From Actinosomnolentus pattersoniae (SeqCode) (lineage in GTDB: Bacteria > Actinomycetota > UBA4738): a stretch of 5,875 nt of DNA. The position numbers and the translations under genes were made by a program. Within the stretch, counting starts at the first letter, position 1. Each line of letters opens with the position of its first letter. Location: positions 1-5,875 of the forward strand of contig JACDCJ010000123.1 in assembly GCA_013817655.1 (NCBI GenBank). Direction: 5' to 3'. Positions 1-5,361 of this stretch are shown one piece after another. The notes under the pieces are model-generated. The model worked only from the letters and a program-made list of their open reading frames with translations. It was not told the origin of the DNA and did not search any database.

Positions 1-27
1 CCCCCACAACCGCGAAAGAAAGCCCAT
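1..27 (-). CDS. Probable N-terminus of a gene running off the left edge (partial)
   Basis: An ATG (reverse complement of 25-27) opens a frame that stays open to the window edge and reads MGFLSRLWG. It follows a strong purine-rich Shine-Dalgarno stretch, GAGGAGGAGG, about 8 bases upstream. It lies 64 bases downstream of the VanW stop on the same strand, so it could be the next gene of that transcription unit. Nine codons are too few to name a product. The short hydrophobic start is common to many unrelated bacterial proteins. The call rests on the ribosome binding site and open frame only. Confidence 0.4.
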
Positions 28-91
28 CTCTCCGTCCTCCTCCTCGATCGCCGTCTAGCGAGCCGTGCGCAGGAATAGTACCCTGACCGCC

Positions 92-1885
92 TCACCCGCA
101 AGACCGGCGCTCCACGATGATCGGCTGCGCCTTGTACCGGGTGAAGAACTCCTCGGACTCGGTGCGCCCGTCAGGATGCCGGAAGATCCGGTTGACGATC
201 ACGTCGTATCCCTGCGTGCCTTCCTGAATGGTGTTCACCTCCCCCTTGGGGAGGCCCGGCTTCTCCTCACACATGGTCTCGGGCTCGGTGAAGTTGAACG
301 GCGAGCCGGTCTCGCTCTCCACCTGGACGTCCCTGTGCCCGTAGAACGTCACCGTGATGGACGTCGCGTCGTAGGAGGTGTCGACGTAAATCCCGGCGTC
401 CGAGTCGTTGAGGAAGGCGAGGTCCGGCGAGGGCCAAGAGACGGTCGCCTCCCGTCCGAGGGGGTAACGGGAGAAGTAGTAGGAATGGGCCTTGTACTCG
501 AGGAAGTCGTACCCGCCGAAGAAGATGGCGTTGAAGGTCGTGGTGGCGAACTGGCTGATGCCTCCCCCGACCTCCTCCACGAACTCGCCGTTTCGGATCG
601 CCGGCGCCGGCACGAAGCCGTTCGCCTCGGTGCGCTGGCCGACGACCTGGTTCATGGAGAACGCTTCTCCCGGCTCGACGACCGTACCGTCCACGATGTC
701 GGCGATCCGGTGGATGTTCGTCACACGCGGCTCGCAGCAGAGGTGATAGGTGGTGAACGTCGAAACCCGCTCGTCGATCCCGAGGCCCCTCGCCTCCGCC
801 GTATTGAACCCGGGGATGACCTCCCGGCCCGCCAGTCGGGCCTGGCGAGACGAAGACGTCGCGACGTTGAGGAGCTGCACCGCCGCGCGGTCGGCGTCGA
901 ATCGGAAACCCCTCTTCGCCGGCACGACGTGCACGGCACCGTTCTCGAGCCGGAATCTCGCGTTCACCGGGTCCGACTCCACCTTCGAGATCCCGTCCGC
1001 GCCGATCGTCTCCGCGAGCCGATCCGGATCGATGACAAGGTCCAGCGAGGCGATGTCCTCCGCCATGACGAGCCTGGTCTCGAGCAGCGATCCGAGTACC
1101 TTCGGCTCGAAGGTCAACGCGCCTTCGCCACGGGTCAGCACGACCGGACCCGAGAGGGCCAGGCGGGCCTCGGACAGGGCTTCCTCGACGGCGACATCGC
1201 TGGTTCTCGGTGGGAGGGTTTGGACGTTCACCATCAGCGGCGCCGATCGGCCCTCCCGGATGGCGGCGAGGACGCTGTCCCGAAGATCGCCCAGCAGCAC
1301 CTGCGCCCCCTCCGCGGGGTACACGGCGCGAACCCTGGCGCCGGTGAACACCAGTTCCCCCTCACGGGGCGGGGTGGAGAGGGTCCGCACGGCGTCCGCC
1401 GACCATCCATCGAAGAGCTCCTCCTCGAATCGTTCGACGGGGGAAAGCGTGATCCTCCCGAAGCTCGTGAGGAAATGATCGGCGAGCGCCGCCATGGGAT
1501 TAGGCTGGCGCCCCCGATCGAGCACGAGATCCATGGTGGCCTCGACGTCCACGCGATAGCCGACCTCGGCTGCGCTCACCACGAGCGAGGCGGACCCGGC
1601 GGCAGCGGTCGCGGGGCGCCGTACGATAACCGTCGAACGCCCCCGGCGTGCCGCAAGATCCTCGATGGCCGTGCGAAGCTCCCCCTCCTCCAATAAGCCG
1701 ACAGGCATCCCACCGACCCAAACGTGCGGCAGCGTGCCGGGCCGTGCCCACTGGAAGGCCGCGAGGGCGAGGACGGCCGCAGCGGTGAGGCCAACGACCA
1801 ACAGGACGGCCATCCACACGTCCCGGCGGCGCACGAAGCCCGAGCGTTTTCGAGCGCGCGCAGCGGTGACATCGGTTTCGGACAT
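92..1885 (-). CDS. VanW family protein with N-terminal membrane anchor and PG_binding_4-like region
   Basis: A 597-residue protein starting MSETDVTAA. A basic N-terminus is followed by one membrane segment at about residues 24-46, so the rest is predicted outside the cell, anchored in the membrane. Residues about 50-345 carry two alpha/beta stretches resembling PG_binding_4 repeats, the domain usually found before VanW. Residues about 375-517 are a well-conserved VanW domain: STFTTYHLCCEPRVTNI, PGEAFSMNQVVGQRT, VGGGISQFATTTFNA, HSYYFSRYPLGREATV and NDSDAGIYV. The tail (about 559-591, GYDVIVNRIFRHPDG onward) resembles the beta-rich ends of actinobacterial members. VanW was named from glycopeptide-resistance clusters but its biochemistry is unknown, so a cell-envelope role is inferred and resistance should not be assumed. 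The frame stays open upstream to 2062, but AGGAG seven bases before this ATG, and a non-protein-like upstream stretch, favour this start. Confidence 0.93.
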   Translation of the reverse strand: MSETDVTAARARKRSGFVRRRDVWMAVLLVVGLTAAAVLALAAFQWARPGTLPHVWVGGMPVGLLEEGELRTAIEDLAARRGRSTVIVRRPATAAAGSASLVVSAAEVGYRVDVEATMDLVLDRGRQPNPMAALADHFLTSFGRITLSPVERFEEELFDGWSADAVRTLSTPPREGELVFTGARVRAVYPAEGAQVLLGDLRDSVLAAIREGRSAPLMVNVQTLPPRTSDVAVEEALSEARLALSGPVVLTRGEGALTFEPKVLGSLLETRLVMAEDIASLDLVIDPDRLAETIGADGISKVESDPVNARFRLENGAVHVVPAKRGFRFDADRAAVQLLNVATSSSRQARLAGREVIPGFNTAEARGLGIDERVSTFTTYHLCCEPRVTNIHRIADIVDGTVVEPGEAFSMNQVVGQRTEANGFVPAPAIRNGEFVEEVGGGISQFATTTFNAIFFGGYDFLEYKAHSYYFSRYPLGREATVSWPSPDLAFLNDSDAGIYVDTSYDATSITVTFYGHRDVQVESETGSPFNFTEPETMCEEKPGLPKGEVNTIQEGTQGYDVIVNRIFRHPDGRTESEEFFTRYKAQPIIVERRSCG

Positions 1886-1892
1886 GGACAGG

Positions 1893-1897
1893 CTCCT
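1893..1897 (-). promoter_or_regulatory. Ribosome binding site that sets the VanW start
   Basis: On the minus strand this reads AGGAG, seven bases before the ATG at 1885. It decides between that start and the longer in-frame option at 2062. The longer version would put 59 Arg/Ser-rich residues ahead of the membrane anchor. Confidence 0.7.
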
Positions 1898-2087
1898 GAG
1901 CCGCAGACGCGGCTTCGTCAACCGGTTCTTCGTCCCGCGAGCCCGGTCGGGTTGAGCCCGCCCTCTCTCTTCCCCGGTCGAGGAGCACGATGTGGACTCC
2001 GACCTCCTCCAAAGCATAAGCGACCGGTGAGCGGCTCGGAGCAGTTCGTGCTCAACTCGCACACGGCCGTTCGGCCAGGTGGCAATC

Positions 2088-2113
2088 CCGGCGTCAGCGG
2101 TGGCTCACGCCGG
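2088..2113 (-). terminator. Hairpin downstream of the VOC gene, terminator-like without U-tract
   Basis: The arms CCGGCGT (2088-2094) and ACGCCGG (2107-2113) pair over 7 bases. After a C/C mismatch, AGC and GCT add 3 more pairs closed by a GGTG loop. The hairpin begins 23 bases past the VOC stop codon. No run of T follows on the minus strand, so it may attenuate transcription or protect the 3' end rather than act as a classical intrinsic terminator. Confidence 0.4.
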
Positions 2114-2136
2114 CCGATGGTGCTACAGGGAGCGAA

Positions 2137-2514
2137 TCAGGTGCGCTCGCCGACGGCGAGGATGTTCCCGTCGGGATCCTTGAACCAGGCTCCACGAACT
2201 CCCTGAATTTCAGCGATGCCCTCCGTTGTCTTCAGTCCGGGCAGGTCGTACTCCTCGAAGACGACCCCGCGACCCCGAAGCTCCTTGACCGCCGTCTCGA
2301 GGTCCTCGACTTCGAAGGTCATGTATGTGCTCTTCGCGGTCCCGGCGAACTGCGAGGGATAGATGAGGAACCAAGTCCCCTTGCCGGCCTCGAACCTCAC
2401 CCCGTCCGACCGCTCCTCCATGGGCTTCAAGCCCAGGGTCCCCTCGTAGAATTTCCTGGCCCGCTCGAGGTCCGTTACCGCAATCGTTGCGTGCGCCGTG
2501 GCCGATTCCAGCAT
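2137..2514 (-). CDS. VOC superfamily (glyoxalase/bleomycin-resistance fold) protein
   Basis: A 125-residue single VOC unit, the usual length for the family. The first beta-alpha-beta module opens with HATIAVTDLERARKFYEGTLGLKP (residues 8 onward), the typical start. The second module runs from about residue 62 and ends in the signature WFKDPDGNILAVGE (110-123). Members bind small molecules through a paired, often dimeric, cup; some are metal-dependent isomerases or dioxygenases, others bind drugs. His8 is present, but the site often taken by a second His (about Tyr64/Thr66) and the Glu after the DPDGN motif (Ala120) are changed, so metal-dependent catalysis is doubtful. The substrate cannot be told. 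The frame stays open upstream to 2862, but the family alignment and a strong GGGAGG before this ATG fix the start. Cytoplasmic, with no signal peptide. Confidence 0.88.
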   Translation of the reverse strand: MLESATAHATIAVTDLERARKFYEGTLGLKPMEERSDGVRFEAGKGTWFLIYPSQFAGTAKSTYMTFEVEDLETAVKELRGRGVVFEEYDLPGLKTTEGIAEIQGVRGAWFKDPDGNILAVGERT

Positions 2515-3057
2515 CTGCACCACCTCCCGGGGCGAACGCCATTCTTGGCCGGCTGGAATATGGGGCCGATTAGGGCATGTTTCCTTCTCCCACGTAGCGG
2601 AGGGCTCGGCGTCCCGAAGAGATTGCGACCAGGCCATCGGCATCCCCGAGGAAGTGCTCAGCGACCCTGCGAGCGATTTCGAGGGCGTGGTGAATGTGGC
2701 TGTCCGGCTCGCCTGCGGCGTCTCCGCAACCGCCACCCGGCCCGACCAGTTCGGATGGTCCGGCCCGACTGGAGCCTCGAAGGATTGGCGATCGACGGGG
2801 AGGCCGTCGGGCGCCCGAGATCCTCGGCCTACCTGGCGAGGCAGTGGCCATCGAGAGGGCATCCCGGGCGGAACTCATCAGTAGGTCAGCAAGCGGGCCT
2901 TCCGCCACTCCGAGCAGGAGGGCCTTGCCGCGGCGCGCCAGGGTGGTGTGGCCGTGGTCTCGAGGTGATGCGAACCGGCGGAGGGCCTTGACTCCATAGC
3001 CCCTCTGGCGTACCAAGTGATATCGGAAACGGTTGAGTCTCCCTTAGGGGTCACCGG
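2515..3057. other. Long region without a confident gene; possible decayed minus-strand gene
   Basis: No frame here combines a ribosome binding site, a recognisable family and even protein-like composition. On the minus strand one frame is open from about 3043 (just after a TAA) down to a stop at 2570-2572, with TTG at 3016 as its first listed start. Its two ends look protein-like with GC-rich third positions: RQRGYGVKALRRF and LLLGVAEGPLADLL near 2880-3016, and HIHHALEIARRVAEHFLGDA near 2620-2700. The middle is Arg/Pro/Gly-rich and reads better in a second frame (APDGLPVDRQSFEAPVG, about 2760-2815). This suggests a frameshifted relic, or chance in GC-rich DNA. Plus-strand frames look like shadows. 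Confidence 0.25.
2524..2528 (-). promoter_or_regulatory. Ribosome binding site of the VOC gene
   Basis: On the minus strand this reads GGAGG (within GGGAGG), nine bases before the ATG at 2514. It supports that start over longer in-frame options up to 2862. Confidence 0.7.
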
Positions 3058-3552
3058 ATGTCCCAACAACGCGGTTTCACGTCCTCTTGGCCGTACCAAC
3101 CTGCTCCCTCCTTCCGCCGGATCGGGAAAGTGGTCTTGGCGCGTCGAGAGGAGGCGCTGAGGCGCGCCCCGTTCTTCGCCGACCTCCCCAAGCGCCATCT
3201 TCGCTCCATCGCCAGGTTCACCACGGAAACTGGGTACAAGGAGGGCGCCGTCGTGGTCAAAGAGGGCACGATCGGCTCCGCCTTCTATGTGATCCTCGAC
3301 GGGCGAGCGAAGGTCGTTCGAGGGACCCGAACGATCGCCCGGTTGGCGCCAGGAGACTTCTTCGGCGAGATCTCCCTCCTCGACGGCGGTCCTCGCGTGG
3401 CCACTGTCGTCGCGGAGACACCGCTCCTCGTCCTTGACCTCGCCGGAAAGGACTTCCGCGACCTCTTGGCCGGTGAGCCGATCCTTGCCCTGCGGATCCT
3501 TGCGGTGGTCGCCCAGCGACTCCGCGGACGCGAGCGTCCCCTAGTCGGGTAG
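3058..3552 (+). CDS. Stand-alone cyclic nucleotide-binding domain (CRP/FNR-type) protein
   Basis: A 164-residue protein. Residues about 36-158 form one cNMP-binding beta roll with flanking helices: entry helices (FFADLPKRHLRSIARF), YKEGAVVVKEGTIGSAFYVILDG, then LAPGDFFGEISLLDGGPRVATVVAE (96-120). That last stretch matches the phosphate-binding cassette, with Gly103-Glu104 for the ribose and Arg113 with Ala115-Thr116 for the cyclic phosphate, so ligand binding is plausible. The closing helix is at about 142-156. No C-terminal helix-turn-helix, kinase, channel or other output domain exists, and the length leaves no room for one. It is probably a cytoplasmic cAMP/cGMP-responsive subunit or sensor whose partner is unknown, not a complete transcription factor. 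The ATG follows AGGGG (3046-3050) by seven bases. GTG at codon 25 is an alternative, since the first 30 residues lie outside the domain. It may share a transcript with the next gene. Confidence 0.9.
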   Translation: MSQQRGFTSSWPYQPAPSFRRIGKVVLARREEALRRAPFFADLPKRHLRSIARFTTETGYKEGAVVVKEGTIGSAFYVILDGRAKVVRGTRTIARLAPGDFFGEISLLDGGPRVATVVAETPLLVLDLAGKDFRDLLAGEPILALRILAVVAQRLRGRERPLVG

Positions 3553-3600
3553 GGCGCCTACTACGGACTAGTACGGCTCCTCAAACAAAAGGAGATCAAG

Positions 3601-4131
3601 ATGCGAGAAGAGGAGAATCGGAGAGCCGTTCAGGAATCAGAACGAACCCGGTTGCTCCAGCGCGACGCCGAGTGGGCGACAGCGTCTTCCGAGGGGCGCG
3701 ACATCGAACGCATTCTCTCGTTCTGGACGGACGATGCGGTCGTCTTGCCTCCCGGTCTCCCGGCGGTGGTCGGTAAGACTGCACTGCGCCAGTACGTGGA
3801 AGGCAGCTTGCAGATCCCTGGGTTCAGGATCACCTGGGCATCGACGGATGTCACCTTCTCGCCGGATGGAAACCTCGCGTACATGCTCGGCCGGAATGCC
3901 GTCACGATGAATGCCCCGGATGGCGCCTCTGTCACGACCGAAGGTCGTGCTGTCACGATCTGGCGCCGAGAGCGCGATGGCGAATGGCGCTGTGCCCTGG
4001 ACATATGGAATGCGGACCCCGCCGCCAAACAACCCGTTCTCGAGTCGCCACCGCTAGGAGGCGGCTACGATGTCCCGAGAAATCCGTCCACGATGTCCGA
4101 AACATCACGCTGTCGGGGCGGCGGGATTTGA
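3601..4131 (+). CDS. SnoaL/DUF4440-like (NTF2-fold) protein
   Basis: A 176-residue frame whose first roughly 146 residues match the small cone-shaped NTF2-like fold of the SgcJ/YybH/DUF4440 type. It has a leading helix (LLQRDAEWATASSEGRD), FWTDDAVVLPPGLPAVVGKTALRQYV (41-66), a strand-rich middle (DGNLAYMLGRNAVTMNAPDG), and VTIWRRERDGEWRCALDIWNA near 118-139. Such proteins bind or turn over small hydrophobic ligands or act as unassigned accessory proteins, so no substrate can be named. AAGGAG (3589-3594) sits six bases before the ATG, and the gene begins 48 bases after the cyclic-nucleotide-binding gene, so one transcript is plausible. The last roughly 28 residues are unlike the family and run into the antisense of the tRNA-Pro fragment, where the stop lies. 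The original 3' end may have been altered or lost. Confidence 0.85.
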   Translation: MREEENRRAVQESERTRLLQRDAEWATASSEGRDIERILSFWTDDAVVLPPGLPAVVGKTALRQYVEGSLQIPGFRITWASTDVTFSPDGNLAYMLGRNAVTMNAPDGASVTTEGRAVTIWRRERDGEWRCALDIWNADPAAKQPVLESPPLGGGYDVPRNPSTMSETSRCRGGGI

Positions 4132-4159
4132 ACCCACGACCTCCTGCTCCCAAAGCAGG
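4113..4159 (-). tRNA. 3' fragment of tRNA-Pro(UGG), likely an integration-site remnant
   Basis: Read on the minus strand from 4159, the segment gives an anticodon stem CCTGC/GCAGG around the loop TTTGGGA (anticodon TGG at 4150-4152, G37 after it, as usual for tRNA-Pro). It continues with a 5-base variable loop, a T arm GTGGG-TTCAAAT-CCCGC, the 3' acceptor strand CGCCCCG and discriminator A at 4113. No CCA is encoded. The D arm and 5' acceptor strand should lie at about 4160-4187, but that DNA has no CGGGGCG partner and no D stem of the expected form. It is therefore not a working tRNA. A clean 3' fragment starting at the anticodon stem is what tyrosine-integrase insertion into a tRNA gene leaves at the distal att site. 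A decayed tRNA is the alternative. Confidence 0.75.
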
Positions 4160-4173
4160 CGCAGGCCGATTCT

Positions 4174-4207
4174 CTGACCAGCGCAAACGCGCAAACGAGC
4201 AGGTCAG
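4174..4207. repeat. Inverted repeat enclosing a tandem 8-mer beside the tRNA fragment
   Basis: CTGACC (4174-4179) and its complement GGTCAG (4202-4207) flank two exact tandem copies of GCGCAAAC (4181-4188 and 4189-4196). The block begins 15 bases beyond the point where tRNA identity ends. Such arrangements can be protein-binding sites for an integrase or excisionase; that role is inferred from position only. Confidence 0.45.
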
Positions 4208-4264
4208 GCTAGTTATCAAAAGGGACGAGGGTATCGGGGTTTATAGGGGCTCCATCGCCCTTGT

Positions 4265-4282
4265 GTGGCACGTACGTGGCAC
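4265..4282. repeat. Direct repeat GTGGCAC with 11-base period
   Basis: GTGGCAC occurs at 4265-4271 and 4276-4282, separated by GTAC, with the palindrome ACGTACGT across the join. A period of about one helical turn would place two protein subunits on the same DNA face. In an attachment-site region this could be an arm-type integrase site, which is inference. Confidence 0.35.
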
Positions 4283-4330
4283 GCCGACCCTTCGTAGCGT
4301 CATAGCGAGCGGAAGGCGTTTGACGGACGG

Positions 4331-4364
4331 CCCGGCCCCGTGGGAACCCACCACGAGGACCGGG
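4331..4364. repeat. Strong imperfect hairpin
   Basis: CCCGGCCCCGTGG (4331-4343) pairs with CCACGAGGACCGGG (4351-4364) across a 7-base loop, with one bulged base and one mismatch. No T-run follows on either strand, so it is not an evident intrinsic terminator. Confidence 0.5.
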
Positions 4365-4380
4365 CTCGCGCCGCCCTTCT

Positions 4381-4424
4381 CTCGGACAGCTTGCCCGAGT
4401 CCCCGACTCTCGCAGAAGTCGGGG
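4381..4424. repeat. Two adjacent hairpins
   Basis: CTCGG/CCGAG (4381-4385 with 4395-4399) is followed one base later by a perfect 8-base stem CCCCGACT/AGTCGGGG (4401-4408 with 4417-4424) with an 8-base loop. On the plus strand a weak T-containing stretch (GTTTACCATTT) follows, so the second could be a weak terminator in that direction. Together with the hairpin at 4331-4364 this makes a structured stretch of about 95 bases. Confidence 0.45.
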
Positions 4425-4474
4425 GAGCGTTTACCATTTCCGATGCCAACCCCCGGAAAAAAAGGGTAGCGAGG

Positions 4475-4506
4475 AAAAAACCCGCGGCAACCCGTACTCT
4501 CCGCGG
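4475..4506 (-). terminator. Intrinsic terminator of the minus-strand operon
   Basis: On the minus strand CCGCGG (4501-4506) and CCGCGG (4482-4487) pair around a 13-base loop and are followed after one G by six T (complement of 4475-4480). A second run of seven T follows (complement of 4457-4463). A further 6-base hairpin, GAACCG/CGGTTC, at 4513-4527 lies just upstream. The terminator sits about 85 bases past the stop of the 177-codon gene and is oriented to end that operon. Confidence 0.7.
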
Positions 4507-4556
4507 CTGCGCGAACCGGAACGGTTCTAGCCCAGCGCGACGGGTACTACCCCACC

Positions 4557-4603
4557 CCAATCGTCAGCCTGCTTGACAGTCTCCAATCGTCAGCCTGCTT
4601 GAC
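4557..4603. repeat. Duplicated 21-base word at the end of the 177-codon gene
   Basis: CCAATCGTCAGCCTGCTTGA plus C occurs at 4557-4577 and again, exactly, at 4583-4603, a period of 26. The right-hand copy contains the last codons and stop of the minus-strand gene; the left copy lies just outside. The differing 5-base spacers suggest a short tandem duplication that has drifted. Confidence 0.85.
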
Positions 4604-5123
4604 TATCCTTGTTCGCTGCATCGGCTGCTTCCGCTGCCTCGACGGCGGCCCAGCGCGGCTTGTGGAACTTCTCTTTGATGAGGGCCTCAATCGGCGCGCG
4701 CGTGGCGTTGCTGAACACGTTCTGAATCTCGCTTCCGACGTTGTGTTCACGGAGAGAGACCTCGTGCGGTGGACGCGCGCCGAGGCGAAGGGCTTCGGAT
4801 TGCAGCTGACTCGCTATCAAGCGTTGGGCGTCCCGAACTGCCCACGCCGCGAGGAGGGCCTTGCCCCAGTCGGATTCGGTGAGGGCAGCCTCGAACTCCG
4901 CGGTGGCCTCTTTCTCAAGCTGGGTGAACTCCTCGACCTTGGCGGGCCAGCCGCGGATCATGGCCTCGTCGAACTCCCGCACGGCCTGGAGGCGGATGGC
5001 GGCGATGCGCGCCTCCTCGGCCTCCCGGGCCTCGTCGATTGCCCGCACCTTCGCCGCCGCTGCCTCGGCGGCCCGGGCGGCCTTCTCGGCCTCGCTTCGT
5101 AGCTTCACCTCATCGACTGCCAT
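4590..5123 (-). CDS. Alanine/glutamate-rich predicted coiled-coil protein, function unknown
   Basis: A 177-residue protein I do not recognise. Residues about 5-50 are a charged Ala/Glu/Lys/Arg helix (EAEKAARAAEAAAAKVRAID, then EAREAEEARIAAIRLQAVRE) with heptad-like spacing, probably a coiled coil. Helix is predicted to continue to about residue 115 with some hydrophobic content (WGKALLAAWAVRDAQRLIAS). The part at about 118-156 (HEVSLREHNVGSEIQNVFSN, then RAPIEALIKEKFHKPRWAAV) is less regular, and the Ala-rich tail ends in NKDSQAG. There is no signal peptide or membrane segment, so it is probably cytoplasmic or structural. The ATG follows AGGAGGG (complement of 5131-5137) by seven bases and begins one base after the upstream gene's stop, so translation is probably coupled. 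It is the last gene of the operon and ends in the duplicated word. Scaffold-like phage proteins have similar composition, but that is no assignment. Confidence 0.75.
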   Translation of the reverse strand: MAVDEVKLRSEAEKAARAAEAAAAKVRAIDEAREAEEARIAAIRLQAVREFDEAMIRGWPAKVEEFTQLEKEATAEFEAALTESDWGKALLAAWAVRDAQRLIASQLQSEALRLGARPPHEVSLREHNVGSEIQNVFSNATRAPIEALIKEKFHKPRWAAVEAAEAADAANKDSQAG

Positions 5124-5124
5124 C

Positions 5125-5361
5125 TCAGTTCCCTCCTGTCACGTCGAGGCCCTCGGCCTCCGCCGCTGCTTTCCCGTTGTTGTAGAAGCCCAGCTGGATT
5201 CGTTCGGACGGCGAGAGGCGATGCCCCTGCGCTGCCGCCGCGGCCAGGCGTTCGAGGCGTTCGTCGCGCCTCCAGGCCCCGCCCTCCCTCGCTTGACGAG
5301 ACTGGCGCTTGCCAAGCGATGCGTCGTGACGTCTTCGGTTCTCTCGTCCCGTGTCACTCAT
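5125..5361 (-). CDS. Small hypothetical protein, 78 codons
   Basis: Unrecognised. The N-terminal half is very basic and likely disordered or nucleic-acid-binding (GRENRRRHDASLGKRQSRQA). A short helix ERLERLAAAAAQG and a better-ordered end LSPSERIQLGFYNNGKAAAE follow. The ATG lies five bases after AGGAGG (complement of 5367-5372), one of the best ribosome binding sites in the window. Its first bases overlap the stop of the 51-codon gene (ATGA), and its own stop is one base from the next start. Tight packing and the strong site make it credible as a gene. Confidence 0.7.
   Translation of the reverse strand: MSDTGRENRRRHDASLGKRQSRQAREGGAWRRDERLERLAAAAAQGHRLSPSERIQLGFYNNGKAAAEAEGLDVTGGN

Larger units (their letters stand above)
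1886..2136. other. Intergenic region between VOC gene and VanW gene
   Basis: About 250 bases separate the two minus-strand genes. Besides the VanW ribosome binding site, it holds a stable hairpin at 2088-2113, just past the VOC stop, and an 8-base palindrome AACCGGTT at 1920-1927. The palindrome is flanked by direct copies of TTCGTC (1914-1919 and 1929-1934) and could be an operator. I found no convincing -35/-10 pair. The gap suggests VanW has its own promoter here, but this is not shown. Confidence 0.4.
4160..4589. other. Non-coding junction region with repeats, hairpins and a terminator
   Basis: About 430 bases with no supported gene. Open frames crossing it read the tRNA fragment into peptides of a well-known spurious kind (for example RRDLNPRPPAPKAGA on the plus strand) and have no suitable starts. 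It holds the inverted/tandem repeat block at 4174-4207, a direct repeat at 4265-4282, three hairpins in 4331-4424, the operon terminator at 4475-4506 and a duplicated 21-base word at 4557-4603. Confidence 0.55.

Noticed and set aside
65..1696. A 543-codon plus-strand open frame opposite the VanW gene
   Set aside because: It is the antisense shadow of a clearly recognisable VanW protein, is extremely Arg/Asp/Gly-rich and has no family resemblance.
92..1885. A vancomycin-resistance gene
   Set aside because: VanW domains are widespread in bacteria without glycopeptide resistance, and no vanA/B-type ligase, vanH or vanX is nearby.
4069..4176. A short plus-strand frame (MSREIRPRCPKHHAVGAAGF onward) preceded by AGGAGG
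   Set aside because: Despite a good ribosome-binding-like sequence, most of it is translated tRNA fragment and the rest lies in the tail of the SnoaL-like gene.
4113..4187. A complete, functional tRNA-Pro
   Set aside because: No 5' acceptor strand complementary to CGCCCCG and no proper D arm exist in the 30-50 bases where they must lie.
4181..4282. A CRISPR array or iteron origin
   Set aside because: The repeats are too short and too few, with no regular spacer pattern.
3953..4469. Open frames on both strands across the tRNA fragment (including RRDLNPRPPAPKAGA on plus and GAGGRGFKSRRPD on minus)
   Set aside because: These are well-known artefacts of translating tRNA genes, and neither has a convincing start.
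4573..4605. A plus-strand promoter using TTGACA at 4573-4578
   Set aside because: No -10-like hexamer lies 16-18 bases downstream, and the word belongs to the 21-base duplication at the gene's 3' end.
4599..5102. A 167-codon plus-strand frame opposite the coiled-coil gene
   Set aside because: It lacks a ribosome binding site and mirrors the Ala/Glu-rich helix of the minus-strand gene, which has a strong site and operon context.
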